Positions 43,962 to 53,884 of a DNA stretch of 64,000 bases are shown here, piece by piece. Source of the DNA: an uncultured Alteromonas sp. (GTDB lineage: Bacteria; Pseudomonadota; Gammaproteobacteria; Enterobacterales; Alteromonadaceae); contig NZ_CAJXQY010000001.1 of NCBI RefSeq assembly GCF_913058315.1, forward strand, positions 1 through 64,000, written 5' to 3'. The stretch's first letter is position 1, and every line of letters starts with the position of its first letter. Made by a program: the position numbers and the translations under genes. Below the pieces are notes generated by a model that saw nothing but the letters and a program-made list of their open reading frames with translations, ran no database searches and was not told the origin of the DNA.

Positions 43962-46900
43962 TTAGTGGTTGGTATGCTTCCAGTGATACTGGTGCGCCTT
44001 GGCATCCACTTCGGCCGCTGTTTGCTGCGGCATAAAGGCTTTATTATTACCTTCAAAGAAGAACGGCTGGCGCTTTTGCTTGCTACCCATTTCGTTCATG
44101 GTGGCAACGTCATACACGCGGCCGTTAATCACGGTGTAGGTTACATATTCACTGCGGCGAATGTCGTTAAGCACGTCGCCATCGGTGATCATCAGGTCGG
44201 CCAGTTTACCCGGCTCAATGCTGCCGAGGTCCTTGCCCATGCCCAGATGCGTTGCGCCATCAATGGTAGCACCGCGCAGGGCTTCCCAGGGCGTAAAGCC
44301 GCCCTGATCCATCAACCACATTTCCCAGTGAGCGGCTAACCCTTCGCGCTGACCGTGCGCACCAATGTGCACACTTACGCCATTATCGCGCAGTTCTTTC
44401 GCGTAAGACGCTACATTTACGTGGTTGTACTGATCATCCGGCGCCGTAGGGCGGCGAATAGCACGGGCATCCAGAATGGTAGATGGCACATAACGCAGCA
44501 GGCGCTCGTTGTTCCACACTTCGGTGCGATCGTACCAGTATTCTTCACCCATCAGGCCACCGTAAGACACCACAAAGGTTGGCGTGTAACCAAAATCAGT
44601 GGCTTTCCATAGCTGGGTCAGGTCGTCGTAGCCACGGGCAATGGGCAATGAATGCTCAAGGCCGGTATGGCCGTCAACCAGCATGGTCAGGTTTTGCTGA
44701 AACTTGCCGCCGCCTTCCGGTACCACCATCATTTGCTGATTATTAGCCGCCCATAACACTTGCTGGCGTTGATCCCGGCGTGGCTGGTTATAGCTTTTCA
44801 CCGAGATAGCGCCGCTGTCTTTCAGGCGCTGAACATGGAAGTAAGCATCGTCATAGTTGTTAATTTGTGCCTTATAGCCAATACCTTCTGCACCGTACAA
44901 AATAGTCCCGGTAGAGTAGATGCGCGGTGCTACGCGTTCACCTGCACGTTGAAGCTCCGACGCGGCAAAGATCTCAGTGGTATCGTTAGACGGATCGTGA
45001 ATGGTGGTCACACCGAACGACAGGTTGGAATATTGCATCCAGTTTTGTTGCGGAATGATCTCACTGCGGCCTTGTCCGCCGTGGGCGTGGGTATCCACTA
45101 ATCCGGGCAGAACGGTTTTACCTGAGGCATCAATCAACATAGCGTCGCCGGGGATATCTACTTCTCCGCGCTTACCTACGGCGGCAATGCGGTTATCCAG
45201 GATCAGTACCACACCATCCTCGATAACTTCCCGGGTATTATCAGCATCACGCATGGTGACTACCGTACCCCCTACCAGTGCCTTATAACCGCCGGGCTTG
45301 TCGCTGGTGGCGGTGAAGCTCAAATCGAGGCCCTCAGCCAGCGGGTCGGGCAACTCATCGGCCGCTTTATCACCGGCAAAGGCAAACGCGTCTTCCAGCT
45401 TACGTTCAAAATAGTAGGGGCCATGGAACCAGCCCACACTGCTGCTGTCTGGTGCCCAGGTGAGGTACTCACCGGCGCGATCAGATAGCTGAGTAACCGG
45501 CAGAGACGACATATTCGGGCCAATAGTGACTTTCTTACCATTGTCTACGTATGGCGTTACATAGGTATTAAACTGATGAACAAATGCGACCCATTTGCGA
45601 TCCGGCGACAGGCGGTATTCCGCTACTTTGTCGGCGCCGTACAGGTGTACCCGGTGATCGTCGCCATGCAGGTTTACACTCGCCAGCTGTGTTGCACCGT
45701 AGGGCGAGTCATAACTGCGTTCAGTAAAGAATAAACGCTCGCTATCACCGGCGAAATGCGGTTGCATGCCTGAACTGCTGACCTTTTTCGGCTCGCCTTT
45801 ATCCAGGTCCATCACGTATAAGCCTGGCTCTACCGAATACTTGGGATCAAGCAGGTAGCCGCCGGTAAATTTACGGTAGGTAACTAATTCGCCGTCTGGT
45901 GAAAACGCCGGCTCTACGTAGTGCCCCGGCTCAGGGGTTATTACTTTACCCTTACCACCACGGGCAGAGACGATGCGTACATCGCCTAATTTCTGGTCGT
46001 TCCAGGTGGTGTAGATAATCCGCTTACCGTCGGCAGAATAGCGCGGGTAGTATTCATCATGCTCATCCTGACGGGTAAGGCGTTTTGATTTACCGCTTTT
46101 TAAATCTTTGACGTACAGTTTGCCCAGCGCCTGAAACAGCACCGATTTGCCGTCCGGCGATTTCTGCGACCAGCGGATCATCTTTACATTGAAGGTGTCC
46201 GGGGCTACGTCTACATCAAAACGCAATGCATCGGCATATTGCAGCTTGGCTTCAACGGCGATATCGATGGTGTCTACCGATTGGTCTTTTATATTGAGCT
46301 TATGAAACTTTCCGCCGGCCCAGTAAACAATGGCTTTGCTGTCTGGCGTCCAGTCAAAATAGGCATAATAGCCTTCTATGCCAAAACCTTCCTGCATGTC
46401 GCGCTCCATTTCACGGCTTAGCAGGCTTTCTTCACCGGTGGCCAGATCTTTGATAAACAGCGCGGTGTCGTACTTCACCCGACGTAAAAAAGCGATGTAC
46501 TTACCGTCTGGCGAAGGGGTTGGTACTACGGCGCCGCCAGTGCCGGAGATAACGCGGTCTTCTTCACCGGTACTGCGATCAAAGCGGGTAATGGCAAAAA
46601 TGCCTTCCAGCGGGTCGCGATTGTAGTCAAAGCGGTAGCCGCCAGAGGTACTCTGGGTGTAGTAGATATACTTGCCGTCGTGGGAGAACACCGGATCGGT
46701 AATGTTGTTTTGTTCACGTTTGCCGGATACCCGTTCTTTAATGGGCAGACCGCTACCGCCGGAATGATGATAAATCCAGATTTCGCCGGCCGGAATACTG
46801 CGGGTAGACGTTATGCCTTTGGTGACCACAATATATTCGCCATCCGGACTCCATTTAGGCGAGTGGATAGTGTTATTTTTCTCTTTAGTTACCTGGCGCA

Positions 46901-47312
46901 GGTTGTCACCGTTGGCATCCATCACCCACACGTTGGATACGCCGCCACGGTCAGAGATAAACGCAATTTTGCTGCCGTCGGGTGAAATAGCCGGGTGAAT
47001 ATTCCAGGCGAAGTCCTGAGTTAACGGCTGAGCGTTGCCGCCGTCGAGGTCAGCTTTATAAATATCACCAAGCATGTCGAACAGGAAGTATTCGCCATCA
47101 GGTGCTACGTCGAGGCTCGACCAGGTGGTTTCGGAAGTGTTGATGGTGACATCGTGCAAAGGATAGGGTGGGTTAGTCACTTCCCACTTGTCCTCGGCAT
47201 CACTTTCTTGTGCGGCCAGCGGGGCGCTGAGCAGACAAAGTGAGGTGAATACCGAAGCACTCAATAAGGTTAATTTTTGCTTAGGGGTGTGCAGATTTGT
47301 CGTTAGCTTCAT
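43962..47312 (-). CDS. Secreted beta-propeller / amidohydrolase fusion
   Basis: An 1116-residue exported protein (signal peptide about 1-34, ending PLAAQ). Residues about 60-650 form TolB/PD40-type propeller blades, with repeated SPDGK/SPDGE motifs (ISPDGSKIAFISDRGG, WSPDGEYIVV, PSPDGKYIAFLRR). Residues about 680-1070 are a metal-dependent amidohydrolase with LPGLVDTHAHGGQGR (HxH), HIGAHGQ and GSIEPGKLADLMITDGD. Such fusions resemble tricorn-linked peptidases or imidazolonepropionase-like enzymes and probably cleave cyclic amides or dipeptides in the periplasm. The substrate is unknown. Confidence 0.9.
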   Translation of the reverse strand: MKLTTNLHTPKQKLTLLSASVFTSLCLLSAPLAAQESDAEDKWEVTNPPYPLHDVTINTSETTWSSLDVAPDGEYFLFDMLGDIYKADLDGGNAQPLTQDFAWNIHPAISPDGSKIAFISDRGGVSNVWVMDANGDNLRQVTKEKNNTIHSPKWSPDGEYIVVTKGITSTRSIPAGEIWIYHHSGGSGLPIKERVSGKREQNNITDPVFSHDGKYIYYTQSTSGGYRFDYNRDPLEGIFAITRFDRSTGEEDRVISGTGGAVVPTPSPDGKYIAFLRRVKYDTALFIKDLATGEESLLSREMERDMQEGFGIEGYYAYFDWTPDSKAIVYWAGGKFHKLNIKDQSVDTIDIAVEAKLQYADALRFDVDVAPDTFNVKMIRWSQKSPDGKSVLFQALGKLYVKDLKSGKSKRLTRQDEHDEYYPRYSADGKRIIYTTWNDQKLGDVRIVSARGGKGKVITPEPGHYVEPAFSPDGELVTYRKFTGGYLLDPKYSVEPGLYVMDLDKGEPKKVSSSGMQPHFAGDSERLFFTERSYDSPYGATQLASVNLHGDDHRVHLYGADKVAEYRLSPDRKWVAFVHQFNTYVTPYVDNGKKVTIGPNMSSLPVTQLSDRAGEYLTWAPDSSSVGWFHGPYYFERKLEDAFAFAGDKAADELPDPLAEGLDLSFTATSDKPGGYKALVGGTVVTMRDADNTREVIEDGVVLILDNRIAAVGKRGEVDIPGDAMLIDASGKTVLPGLVDTHAHGGQGRSEIIPQQNWMQYSNLSFGVTTIHDPSNDTTEIFAASELQRAGERVAPRIYSTGTILYGAEGIGYKAQINNYDDAYFHVQRLKDSGAISVKSYNQPRRDQRQQVLWAANNQQMMVVPEGGGKFQQNLTMLVDGHTGLEHSLPIARGYDDLTQLWKATDFGYTPTFVVSYGGLMGEEYWYDRTEVWNNERLLRYVPSTILDARAIRRPTAPDDQYNHVNVASYAKELRDNGVSVHIGAHGQREGLAAHWEMWLMDQGGFTPWEALRGATIDGATHLGMGKDLGSIEPGKLADLMITDGDVLNDIRRSEYVTYTVINGRVYDVATMNEMGSKQKRQPFFFEGNNKAFMPQQTAAEVDAKAHQYHWKHTNH

Positions 47313-47462
47313 TGTTATTCTCTACGTCTTTTTTGTTGTAATGTTCGGGCCTGAGCCCGCAGCAAAGTCAATCTTCCCTGGATTGTTAATAGTCAGTATA
47401 AAGTATGTTTAGGGTGAGATGTTGCAGTTCATCGGATAAGTTTGGAAGGTAAACTGCGGGGC

Positions 47463-48992
47463 TTATTGCGGGTCGGGGAATTGGCCACGAATGGCGGTAA
47501 CGGACGCAAAATTAGCCAGCAACAAATCGACCAGACGGGGATCAAACTGCTTGCTTCGTTGTTCAGTGAAGTAGTCCCGTATTTGCTCTTCAGACCAGGG
47601 GCCCTTATAGCACCGTTTACTGCCCAGGGCGTCAAACACATCTGCTACGGCTACAATGCGCCCGGCAACAGAAATGGCATTTTCGCTCAGGCCGTTAGGG
47701 TAGCCAGTGCCGTCCCAGCATTCATGATGTTCGCAGGCAATGGTGGCGCCAAGCTGTAAAATGGGGTTATCACTTTTACACAGCATGTCGTACCCGGCTT
47801 TGGCATGAGTCTGCATGATCTGCCGTTCTTCATCGGTGTGAGGACCTGGTTTGTTCAGGATCACATCCGGAATGGCTACCTTGCCCACATCGTGGAGCGG
47901 CGACGCCAGTTTGATCATTTCTGCCTCATTGTCGGGTAAGCCATAATACCTGGCCAGTAAAGCACTGATATGCGCTACCCGCCTGACATGGGAGCCGGTC
48001 TCTTTCGAGCGAATCTCTACCGCCTCACCGATGATGTAAGATAGTTCCCGTTGTGAGTCGCGGATCACCTCGCGCAGTTTCAGGTTCTCGTGGGATACTG
48101 CGATATTGTTGGCAAAGAACGATAACAAATGGTGCTGTACCGGCTCCAGCGGTTCGTTTTTCGCCACGTACAGCACATTTTCCATCCCTCTGCGGGTGGT
48201 AAAATAACTCACAAAGTAATCGCTGCCCTGAATGTTACTGTGTTGGCTCAGCGCTTCTTCAATGCGCGTTTGCACAGTAGCAGGGATTATCGATATCGAT
48301 TGGCCCTGTAAGCTGGTAGCCAGAATTTTGTATCGGTTACCGGAATTAATGTACCGGGAAATGGCGCAGCAGATAATTTCCGAACTTTCGATACCGAGCA
48401 GTACGGATATTTGATTGAGTATGGCGGAAGCAAACTGCGGCAGGGTGTCGCACTCGATAAACTGGGTGGTGGCGCTGATGATTTTTTCCAGGCCCTGGCG
48501 GTGGCGCTCAATCAGGCGAATATCGCGATAAGCCCGCAGCGCAGCATAGATACTGGTTTTCAGTCTTAATGCCGTCAGCTCAGTTTTGTTTTTATAATCG
48601 TTGATATCGTAATCACGGATAACCCGTTCTTCCGGCGCTTCGCCGGGTTGACCGGTGCGCAAAATGAGCCGGATAACGTGGTTGTTCAACGTTTCACGCA
48701 CCCAGTGCACCAGTTCCAGGCCCGCCTGTGTGGTTTCCATCACCACATCGATAATGGCTACAGCAATGGTGTTATGTTTATCGGCTATTAAGATATCGCG
48801 GGCTTCAGCAGCACTGCTGGCGGTAATGATATTCAGTGGGCGTTGTTCAAAAACAAAATCACCCAGTACCATACGGGTAACGGCGTGGATTTCCGGCTCA
48901 TCATCAACCACCAGTATCGTCCAGGCCGTTAACAGCTCTTCTTCGAGATCGGTTTCGTCATCGTTGGTAAAAAGTAATTCGTCACCGAGCAT
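47463..48992 (-). CDS. Response regulator with DUF3369 and HD-GYP c-di-GMP phosphodiesterase
   Basis: A 509-residue cytoplasmic regulator. The receiver domain (about 24-155: ILVVDDEPEIH, phospho-acceptor in VAIIDVVME, RTGQPGEAPEERVIRDYDINDYKNKTEL) leads into a DUF3369 sensor-like domain and an HD-GYP domain. The catalytic signature is intact: LHDVGKVAIPD, THAKAGYDML, EHHECWDGTGYPNGL. It should break down c-di-GMP when activated. ATG 48992 is used because the ORF track's TTG start adds a non-family extension. It is monocistronic, and its kinase is not adjacent. Confidence 0.93.
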   Translation of the reverse strand: MLGDELLFTNDDETDLEEELLTAWTILVVDDEPEIHAVTRMVLGDFVFEQRPLNIITASSAAEARDILIADKHNTIAVAIIDVVMETTQAGLELVHWVRETLNNHVIRLILRTGQPGEAPEERVIRDYDINDYKNKTELTALRLKTSIYAALRAYRDIRLIERHRQGLEKIISATTQFIECDTLPQFASAILNQISVLLGIESSEIICCAISRYINSGNRYKILATSLQGQSISIIPATVQTRIEEALSQHSNIQGSDYFVSYFTTRRGMENVLYVAKNEPLEPVQHHLLSFFANNIAVSHENLKLREVIRDSQRELSYIIGEAVEIRSKETGSHVRRVAHISALLARYYGLPDNEAEMIKLASPLHDVGKVAIPDVILNKPGPHTDEERQIMQTHAKAGYDMLCKSDNPILQLGATIACEHHECWDGTGYPNGLSENAISVAGRIVAVADVFDALGSKRCYKGPWSEEQIRDYFTEQRSKQFDPRLVDLLLANFASVTAIRGQFPDPQ

Positions 48993-49154
48993 TATACGGT
49001 TACCTCGTCGCCACTGTGACAACCGCTTAGGAATTTAAGGGGCTGCAAATTAACTATAGTACGAGGTTGATGAATCCGCCTGGCCGTTTATGCCAGTAAC
49101 AACAGCAAATGCAGAGGTCATCATAGTGCCTCTGAATTCGCTGCCGTTTAGTGC

Positions 49155-50504
49155 TTATGCCATTGTGACGTATTCTTCGGCGCTGGTGGGGTGAATGGCA
49201 ATACAGGCATCAAAGTCAGCTTTGGTTGCGCCCATCTTAATCGCCACGCCGAAGCCTTGCAGGATTTCATCCATGGCGTAGCCAATGCCATGTAAACCCA
49301 CCACTTTCTGTTCTTCACCGGCACAAATCAGCTTCATACTGGTAAGTTGGCGATGATGGGTGACAGCGGTATACATGGCCGCAAAGTTAGAGCGGTAAAT
49401 GGTCAGGTTATCTTTACCGTACTTTGCTTCAGCCTCACTTTCAGTCATGCCTATGGTGCCAATGGGCGGATGGCTGAACACTACGGTGGGAATCAAATCA
49501 TAATCCAGATGAGCATTGGTCTGACCGTTAAACAGACGCTCGCTTAGCATTCGACCGGCTTTAACCGCGACCGGCGTTAATTCTGGCTGGCCGGTAATAT
49601 CACCTACGGCATAAACGCCCTCAACGTTGGTGTTCTGAAATTTATCCACCACAATCTGACCATTGTGACGCAGTTCTACGTCGGTGTTGTCCAGCCCAAT
49701 GGATGCGGTATTTGGCTTACGGCCGGTGGCCCAGATCAGGCAATCAACGGTAAGCGTATTGCCATCGGTTAACGCCAGTTCCAGGTCGCCGTTGTCCAGC
49801 TTAGTGACCTGTTTGATTTCGGTTTTTTCGTGAATATCGATGCCTTCTTCCAGCATCAGGGTTTTCAGCGTTTCCTGTAACATGGCGTCAAAGCCGCGCA
49901 AAGGTAACTCCTGACGTAAAATGGAATGGGTTTCACTGCCCAGTGCATGCAGGACACCCGCCAGTTCCACACCAATGTAACCACCACCTACAACCGCTAC
50001 GCGTCTTGGTTGCTCGTTGAGTTCGAAAAAACCGTCGGAATCGATGCCGTGCTCTGCTCCGGGAATATCCGGGCGGAAAGGCTTACCGCCAGTAGCGATT
50101 AAAATATGCGGGGCAGTGTACTGCTCACCGTCCACTTCTACGGTGGTGTTATTGACAAACCGGGCAAACCCTTTAAGCAGGGTCACCTGATTGTTGCCCA
50201 GCACCCGGTCATAGGAGGCATGGATGCGAGAAATGTACGCCTGACGATTTTTAATGAGCGTGGACCAGTCAAATTTATTGACCGTTACATCAAAGCCATA
50301 GTCCGGCCCGTACTTATGTATGGCCTCTGCCACCTGGGCACCGTACCACATGGCTTTTTTAGGCACGCAGCCCACATTCACGCAGGTACCGCCCACGGCT
50401 TTTGCTTCAATAAGCAGGACTTTCTTGCCGTGTTTTGCTGCCCGGTTAGCAGAAGCAATACCGCCGCTGCCGCCGCCAATACAGATATAGTCAAACTCTT
50501 GCAT
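49155..50504 (-). CDS. gor: Glutathione-disulfide reductase
   Basis: A 449-residue FAD flavoprotein that reduces oxidised glutathione with NADPH. The FAD-binding [14 protein letters not shown], redox-active disulfide [18 protein letters not shown]-binding [17 protein letters not shown], second FAD motif YAVGDITG and C-terminal HPTSAEE (catalytic His/Glu) are all present. ATG 50504 ([12 protein letters not shown]) is the family start. The ORF track adds 13 residues. The length matches E. coli Gor (450). It is divergent from dps, another oxidative-stress gene. Confidence 0.96.
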   Translation of the reverse strand: MQEFDYICIGGGSGGIASANRAAKHGKKVLLIEAKAVGGTCVNVGCVPKKAMWYGAQVAEAIHKYGPDYGFDVTVNKFDWSTLIKNRQAYISRIHASYDRVLGNNQVTLLKGFARFVNNTTVEVDGEQYTAPHILIATGGKPFRPDIPGAEHGIDSDGFFELNEQPRRVAVVGGGYIGVELAGVLHALGSETHSILRQELPLRGFDAMLQETLKTLMLEEGIDIHEKTEIKQVTKLDNGDLELALTDGNTLTVDCLIWATGRKPNTASIGLDNTDVELRHNGQIVVDKFQNTNVEGVYAVGDITGQPELTPVAVKAGRMLSERLFNGQTNAHLDYDLIPTVVFSHPPIGTIGMTESEAEAKYGKDNLTIYRSNFAAMYTAVTHHRQLTSMKLICAGEEQKVVGLHGIGYAMDEILQGFGVAIKMGATKADFDACIAIHPTSAEEYVTMA

Positions 50505-50870
50505 CGCAAATTCTCTCGTCTTAGTTGTGCTGCTATTGTGCATGATTTCGTATAACCGGACAAACTTACTCGCCGGTTCTTTGCAGGCATGCCTCTGCCC
50601 GGAGTTATCTTAAGGACCCGTTAGCCGGCTGTTTACTTTCAGTGGCTGCCCGACGCTCTGAACAATTTACAGGAGCATGCATAATTTACTTTGCGTCACG
50701 CTCATTTGTGACAGTTGGAAAACACGCCTGACGGCGCTGGAGGTCAGTCTTGATAAGGGGTTTAAGCATTTTGTGTCATTTCGGCACAGGCTATGCAACT
50801 TCCTAATCGTACAAATTTAAAAGGTTGAAACATTTCAGCCTTTACGCATTTTCAAAGAGCAGGAGGAATT
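50505..50870. other. Divergent gor-dps intergenic region
   Basis: 366 bases without a gene. It contains an inverted repeat GTCAC-N8-GTGAC (50695-50712) and a strong AGGAGG before dps. Joint control of gor and dps by an oxidative-stress regulator is plausible, but no OxyR-type site was recognised. Confidence 0.45.
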
Positions 50871-51383
50871 ATGAGCAACGTAAAAATTGCAGAATTTACC
50901 GCACCAGGCATTAAAGACAATGCAGCAAAAGATGTTATCTCTGTGCTTGATGACCGAATGGTCGCCCTGATTGATTTACAGCTTACGCTGAAACACATTC
51001 ACTGGAATGTGGTAGGTCCGAATTTTATTGGCGTGCACGAAATGCTCGACCCTCAGGTTGAGGCCGTACGTGAGATGACCGACACCATTGCAGAGCGTAT
51101 TGCCACCCTGGGCGGTGTGCCGGTGGGCACGCCAAAGGCTATTGTAGATCGTCGCCGCTGGGACGATTACTCAGTGGGTAAAGGTCTGGTAACCGACCAT
51201 CTCACTGCGCTGGACAAAGTGTATAACGGTGTCAACGAAGATCACCGTAAAGCGATTGATTCACTGGGTGAACTGGACCCGGTATCTGAAGACATGGTCA
51301 CCGGACAGCTGGCACAATTGGAACAATTCCAATGGTTTGTCCGAGCCCATATCGAATCGGCCACCGGCGAACTGAAAAGCTAG
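50871..51383 (+). CDS. dps: DNA-protecting ferritin-like protein Dps
   Basis: A 170-residue Dps-family protein that forms 12-mers, oxidises Fe(II) with hydrogen peroxide and shields DNA. The ferroxidase ligands lie in the family segment LTLKHIHWNVVGPNFIGVHEMLD followed by DTIAERIATLGG. The N-terminal tail (MSNVKIAEFTAPGIKDNAAKD) carries several lysines that could contact DNA. AGGAGG precedes the ATG. A strong intrinsic terminator follows the gene. It is divergent from gor. Confidence 0.95.
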   Translation: MSNVKIAEFTAPGIKDNAAKDVISVLDDRMVALIDLQLTLKHIHWNVVGPNFIGVHEMLDPQVEAVREMTDTIAERIATLGGVPVGTPKAIVDRRRWDDYSVGKGLVTDHLTALDKVYNGVNEDHRKAIDSLGELDPVSEDMVTGQLAQLEQFQWFVRAHIESATGELKS

Positions 51384-51430
51384 CCGTAAACAGTAACCTT
51401 TCTTTCTTCATGTGTGAAACTTCCCGTTTT

Positions 51431-51462
51431 GCCCGTAGCCATTTGGTTACGGGCTTTTTTTT
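51431..51462 (+). terminator. dps terminator
   Basis: Ten-base stem GCCCGTAGCC / GGTTACGGGC (one G-U pair) with an ATTT loop and eight T residues. Confidence 0.93.
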
Positions 51463-51499
51463 GCCTAAACAAACCCAACACCTGTATAGTGTAGTGCAT

Positions 51500-51508
51500 T
51501 GCTATAAT
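51500..51508 (+). promoter_or_regulatory. Extended -10 promoter for the ParD-like/map pair
   Basis: TGCTATAAT, an extended -10 (TGn followed by a perfect TATAAT), 28 bases before the ParD-like ATG. The -35 region is weak, as expected for extended -10 promoters. Confidence 0.65.
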
Positions 51509-51536
51509 ATGTAGCGAATTGAATGGTGAGGCTTGT

Positions 51537-51743
51537 ATGGGAATCGTAAAAATTTCAGACCAACTGCACGAGGAAGTGCGCAAGAACAGCCTGGTGATGG
51601 AACGCTCAATGAATTCTCAGGCTGAGTTCTGGATGAAAATAGGCCGGTTAGCAGAGCAAAATCCTTCGCTGACTTACGAACAAATTCTGGAGCAGGAGAT
51701 GCGCCAGCAGAAAGTACAAAAGGTCCGTCTCATTAATGAGTAA
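51537..51743 (+). CDS. ParD-like antitoxin-family small protein
   Basis: A 68-residue protein of the ParD-like family (MGIVKISDQLHEEVRKNSLVMERSMNSQAEFWMKIGRLAEQ...), whose ribbon-helix-helix N-terminus would bind DNA as a dimer. The start is set at 51537, with GGTGAGG upstream. The ORF track's six-residue extension is not supported. Instead of a ParE toxin, the next gene is a methionine aminopeptidase, overlapping by 8 bases. This ParD-like/MetAP arrangement recurs in gammaproteobacteria as far as I recall. Whether it is a toxin-antitoxin pair or just autoregulation is open. Confidence 0.8.
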   Translation: MGIVKISDQLHEEVRKNSLVMERSMNSQAEFWMKIGRLAEQNPSLTYEQILEQEMRQQKVQKVRLINE

Positions 51744-52524
51744 CGTGAAAATTAAAACGCCACAGGAAGTGGCTTTAATGCGTGAGGCCGGCCAGTTACT
51801 GGCCCGCGTATTTGGTGCGCTGGACGACTTCGTTGCCGCGGGAGTAACCACCATGGCAATCAACGACTTTGTGGAGCGCTACATTATGGATACGCTGCAA
51901 AGTCGCCCTGCCAGCAAAGGGCAGTATGGCTACGAATACGCGCTAAATACCTCGGTGAATGAGGTGATTTGTCATGGCGTACCGTCGGTAAGTAAAGCCC
52001 TTCGTAAGGGGGATATTGTTAATCTGGACATCACCCTGGAGAAAAACGGCTACATTGCAGATAGCAGTAAAATGTACTGTGTGGGGGAGGTTTCACCGCT
52101 CGCCCACAAGCTCGTAAAAGTGACCTACGAGGCGCTGTGGAAAGGGATTGAAGTCGTCAGACCGGGGGCCAGAGTCGGTGATATCGGCGATGCCGTACAA
52201 CGTCATGCTGAGCAGTACGGTTATAGTGTAGTAAGAGAGTATTGTGGCCATGGTATTGGCCGGGAAATGCATGAAGAGCCGCAAATTCTGCATGTAGGTA
52301 CACCCAACACCGGCCTGATTTTGCGTGAAGGGATGGTCTTTACCATTGAACCCATGATTAATCAGGGAACCCATAAAACCAAGCTGAAAAAAGACGGCTG
52401 GACAGTGATCACCCGGGATCGCAAGTTATCGGCACAATGGGAACACACCATTGCCGTCACAGCAGACGGATACGAAGTACTGACACTGCGTCCTGAAGAG
52501 GCGTTAACAAAAAACGTAAACTGA
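51736..52524 (+). CDS. map: Type I methionine aminopeptidase
   Basis: A 262-residue enzyme that removes the initiator Met from new proteins. The dinuclear metal ligands fall in the expected places: NLDITLEKNGYIADSSKMY (two Asp, although the second lies in an ADSS rather than the usual GDTS context), CGHGIGREMHEEP (His), FTIEPMIN (Glu) and SAQWEHTIAVT (Glu). The housekeeping copy in gammaproteobacteria usually lies beside rpsB, so this one, coupled to a ParD-like gene, is probably a second, conditional copy. Confidence 0.93.
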   Translation: MSNVKIKTPQEVALMREAGQLLARVFGALDDFVAAGVTTMAINDFVERYIMDTLQSRPASKGQYGYEYALNTSVNEVICHGVPSVSKALRKGDIVNLDITLEKNGYIADSSKMYCVGEVSPLAHKLVKVTYEALWKGIEVVRPGARVGDIGDAVQRHAEQYGYSVVREYCGHGIGREMHEEPQILHVGTPNTGLILREGMVFTIEPMINQGTHKTKLKKDGWTVITRDRKLSAQWEHTIAVTADGYEVLTLRPEEALTKNVN

Positions 52525-52566
52525 GCGGTGTGCGACAGCCAGATTTAAAGGCTGTCGCCGGCCGGG

Positions 52567-53859
52567 CTAAACCGTTTCCTCATTATTTTCATTTTCAATG
52601 ACTATCTCAAACTGACGTTTGTGCTCGCGCTCATATTGCTTCAACTTGCCAATGGTCGCCGCGGAAAAAACATGGCCTGCGGGCAATAGCAGAATATGAT
52701 TATCATTATACAGGTTATTGCCTAATACCATGCCTGCTGTCAGCTCGTCACTGGAGAGGTGATTCTCGATAAAGCTGGGCTTATCGATGTTATTATCGGT
52801 GAGCAATAAATCCAGAATTTCGCCGTCGTAGCGGGTATTGCGGTGTTTTTTGAGCTCAGCTTTAGCGTCTCTGGGTTCCATGCGCTGCGCACTCAAACGG
52901 CCGCTTACCAAACGCCAGTAGTCGCGCGCAATCGCATGAATGCGGGCACCCAGAGGGATTTCCTTGGCCACTTTGTGGTATAAACCGCTGCCATTGTAGT
53001 GTTCGAACTGAAATTCGATGATCTCACTAATGGGCTGCATATGTTCGGCCGGAGCCAGGATCATCTTCGCCAGATGCGTCTGTGACATATAATCTTTCTG
53101 CTGCTGATAAGTGAGCTTGGCAAAGGGCGGACGGAAATTCTCCGGTTGTAATCCTAGCAGTCCCAGTTCGCCTATCAGGCTGGCATAGGTATAAAGGTTT
53201 CTCTCGTCTGTGCTACAGCCAAGTTTCGCGGCCAGTTTTTTACTGAGCTCGCTAACCTCAATGGCAAATTTGCCATCGATATCAGGGTTAATGGAAATAA
53301 CATTAAACAGCACCTGCTCCAGAGCACGGTTGCGGGTTTCAATACGATTAAGCGCCGCCTTGATTTGCCGGGTACGTTTCTGGACCGTTTTTTCGAGGTC
53401 ATTATTGACTTCTTTTAACTTGGCATTCTGCAGGCGGGTAAGCTTTTGCAGGCGAGCATTCTCGTCCTTAAGCTTGATCCGTTCCAGCCCTTCTTCAATG
53501 GTATTAATCAACTCCTGATTATCCCAGGGTTTTTGCAGGTAACGATGTATACGGCCCCGGTTGACGGCTTTGATAGTGGCGTCGATATCCGCAAAGCCGG
53601 TCAGTACCACTCGAAACGTGTCAGGGTATTTGGCCGCGACCTTTTCGAGCAGCTCGGCACCGGTCATGTTGGGCATTTTCATGTCAGAAATCACGACATG
53701 CACGGTTTTCTGCTCCATGATAGCAAGGGCTTGTTCACCGCTCTCTGCCAGTGTCAGATCTATTTTTAACGAAAACAGCGCCCGCTTAATAGAGCGTAAA
53801 ATGTTCTGTTCGTCATCAACACAGAGTACGGAGTATCTGGGTGATTCGGTATTCGGCAT
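52567..53859 (-). CDS. Response regulator with degenerate HD-GYP output domain
   Basis: A 430-residue protein. The receiver (about 8-125) has VLCVDDEQNILRS, phospho-acceptor VVISDMKMPNMTG and LQKPWDNQEL. A coiled coil (about 135-185) leads to an HD-GYP-like domain in which the catalytic HD is replaced (LIGELGLLG where HDIGK is expected) and GYP reads GLY (FEHYNGSGLYHK). It is probably inactive on c-di-GMP and may act by binding. A C-terminal extension follows. GAGGAG five bases before ATG 53859 sets the start. It is the last gene of the signalling operon, 25 bases after the kinase gene. Confidence 0.87.
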   Translation of the reverse strand: MPNTESPRYSVLCVDDEQNILRSIKRALFSLKIDLTLAESGEQALAIMEQKTVHVVISDMKMPNMTGAELLEKVAAKYPDTFRVVLTGFADIDATIKAVNRGRIHRYLQKPWDNQELINTIEEGLERIKLKDENARLQKLTRLQNAKLKEVNNDLEKTVQKRTRQIKAALNRIETRNRALEQVLFNVISINPDIDGKFAIEVSELSKKLAAKLGCSTDERNLYTYASLIGELGLLGLQPENFRPPFAKLTYQQQKDYMSQTHLAKMILAPAEHMQPISEIIEFQFEHYNGSGLYHKVAKEIPLGARIHAIARDYWRLVSGRLSAQRMEPRDAKAELKKHRNTRYDGEILDLLLTDNNIDKPSFIENHLSSDELTAGMVLGNNLYNDNHILLLPAGHVFSAATIGKLKQYEREHKRQFEIVIENENNEETV

Positions 53860-53884
53860 AATAACTCCTCGATGAACCTGACCG

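Noticed and set aside
50690-50715. CRP or OxyR site between gor and dps
   Set aside because: GTCAC-N8-GTGAC is inverted but does not match TGTGA-N6-TCACA or the OxyR pattern.
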